From contig CAKSPW010000034.1 of NCBI GenBank assembly GCA_934486495.1, positions 1-24,413 of the forward strand: a stretch of 24,413 nt of DNA, given 5' to 3'. A program made the position numbers and the translations under genes. This document shows positions 23,422-24,413 of this stretch, one piece after another (position 1 is the first letter of the stretch; each line of letters opens with the position of its first letter). Source of the DNA: an uncultured Clostridia bacterium. GTDB taxonomy: Bacteria > Bacillota > Clostridia > UBA1381. The notes beneath the pieces are model-generated. The model searched no databases, was not told where the DNA came from, and worked only from the letters and a program-made list of their open reading frames with translations.

Positions 23422-24413
23422 TTAAAAATTAAAATATTCCTTTGCGTTTTTATATGAAATTCCTTCTATAATCATCTTAAGTGCGGCTTCATCGTTCGGA
23501 TATAGCCCCGAATCCACCCATTTGCCTATTAAATTGCAAAGTATCCTTCTGAAATATTCGTGCCGCGGATATGATATAAAGCTTCTGCTGTCGGTCAGCA
23601 TGCCTACAAATCTGCCCAAAAGTCCAAGATTTCCGAGAGCCTTCATTTGCTGCTCCATACCATCCTTTTGATCATTGAACCACCAGCCGGAGCCGAATTG
23701 GATTTTTCCGGGTATCGGCGAGCTTTGAAAATTACCGAGCATAGCTCCGAGTACGTAGTTGTCTTTCGGATTCAATGTGTATAAAACCGTTTTCGGCAAA
23801 ATATCGTCCGAATTTAATAAATCAAGCAGCTTTGACAGGTTTTCTGCAATATTTAAGTCGTTTATGCTGTCAAATCCGCAGTCGGCGCCGAGTGCGTTAA
23901 ACATTTTTGTATTGTTGTTTCTCAGCGCACCGATATGTATTTGCATCGCCCAGCCGTGCTTTGAATACTCCTTTGCAAGAGCATAAAATACAGCGGTTTT
24001 ATATGACTGAATTTCATCTGCAGTGAGATCGCTGCCGTTTAATCGTTTTGCAAATATTTTCTCAGCATCAAGCTTGCCGAACGGTACACTCTCAAATGAA
24101 TGGTCGCTTAGCTTGCATCCCTTCAAACTGAAATATTCAACCCTTTTTTGAATTAGATTTAAAAGATCCGAATAGCTTTGTATACCTGCATCCTCAATAT
24201 ACTGAATAAAATCGTCCTTCTCTATCGAAAGCAGTCTGTCAGGGCGGAACGTCGGCAAAACCTTAGTTTTAAATCCGCTTTTTGCAATTTTCTCGTGATA
24301 TTCAAGATTATCCATGGGATCATCCGTTGTGCAAATAACCTCAACATTTGACATTTCTATAAGGCCTTTTGCGCTCATTTCGGGTGAGGATAGAATATTG
24401 CAGCATCTATCCC
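23422..24413 (-). CDS. uxaC: Uronate (glucuronate) isomerase, 5' end beyond the window
   Basis: The visible 329 residues are the C-terminal part of UxaC, which isomerises D-glucuronate to fructuronate and D-galacturonate to tagaturonate. The frame is open to the window end, where residues such as NILSSPEMSAKGLIEMSNVE continue the family pattern; an ATG at 24378 is internal, not the start. About 135 N-terminal residues should lie beyond 24413. Family stretches are VICTTDDPMDNLEYH, PTFRPDRLL, GSGWWFNDQKDGMEQQM and LTDSRSFISYPRHEYFRRILC. It ends at TAA 23424-23422, converging on the rnf operon. Confidence 0.92.
   Translation of the reverse strand, partial: DRCCNILSSPEMSAKGLIEMSNVEVICTTDDPMDNLEYHEKIAKSGFKTKVLPTFRPDRLLSIEKDDFIQYIEDAGIQSYSDLLNLIQKRVEYFSLKGCKLSDHSFESVPFGKLDAEKIFAKRLNGSDLTADEIQSYKTAVFYALAKEYSKHGWAMQIHIGALRNNNTKMFNALGADCGFDSINDLNIAENLSKLLDLLNSDDILPKTVLYTLNPKDNYVLGAMLGNFQSSPIPGKIQFGSGWWFNDQKDGMEQQMKALGNLGLLGRFVGMLTDSRSFISYPRHEYFRRILCNLIGKWVDSGLYPNDEAALKMIIEGISYKNAKEYFNF

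Overview
The window looks like chromosomal DNA of an anaerobic, low-GC, endospore-lineage Firmicute, most likely a gut-type member of class Clostridia. The evidence is the strong AGGAGG ribosome sites, frequent GTG/TTG starts, TTGACA/TATAAT promoters, a pro-sigma-K gene, a clostridial-order rnfCDGEAB operon and many Fe-S proteins. TGG encodes Trp and TGA ends several genes (cas7, cas4, rnfD, rnfG), so the standard code applies. No species can be named from sequence alone.

Region 1 (1-9740) is a complete-looking type I-C CRISPR-Cas locus. A consensus promoter with an adjacent inverted repeat drives a WYL-domain regulator. It is followed by cas3, cas5c, cas8c, cas7c, cas4, cas1 and cas2, nearly all overlapping or 1-6 nt apart. 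Then come an AT-rich leader, an array of nine 32-bp repeats and eight spacers, and a terminator hairpin. Two details matter. The cas3 reading frame carries an in-frame TGA at codon 43, just before the HDxGK motif, so the HD nuclease domain is split as the sequence stands. The 3' third of cas8c holds a strong internal ribosome site and in-frame ATG, matching the known separate translation of the small subunit Cas11c.

Region 2 (9740-14750) holds an XRE-cupin regulator paired with an AMP-forming acyl-CoA synthetase, a FliB-type cysteine-rich N-methylase, a pro-sigma-K-like sigma factor behind a sigma-E-like promoter, and an HPr-kinase-like P-loop protein whose start overlaps the stop of a 27-residue ORF.

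Region 3 (14825-16073, minus strand) is a small redox or metal-linked operon. It encodes a DUF134-NifX/NifB-type fusion with a His/Cys-rich tail and an internal ribosome site that could release the second domain alone, a Crp/Fnr fragment that stops part-way through its sensor domain, and a small ferredoxin-like protein. A palindrome lies at its predicted transcription start. A YitT-family membrane protein follows upstream on the same strand.

Region 4 (17129-23405) runs from a good promoter through a HAD phosphatase and a Dabb protein into rnfC-D-G-E-A-B, the ion-pumping ferredoxin:NAD+ oxidoreductase, and ends with a DUF3006 protein and a perfect hairpin terminator. The window closes with the 3' part of uronate isomerase uxaC on the minus strand, cut by the window end.
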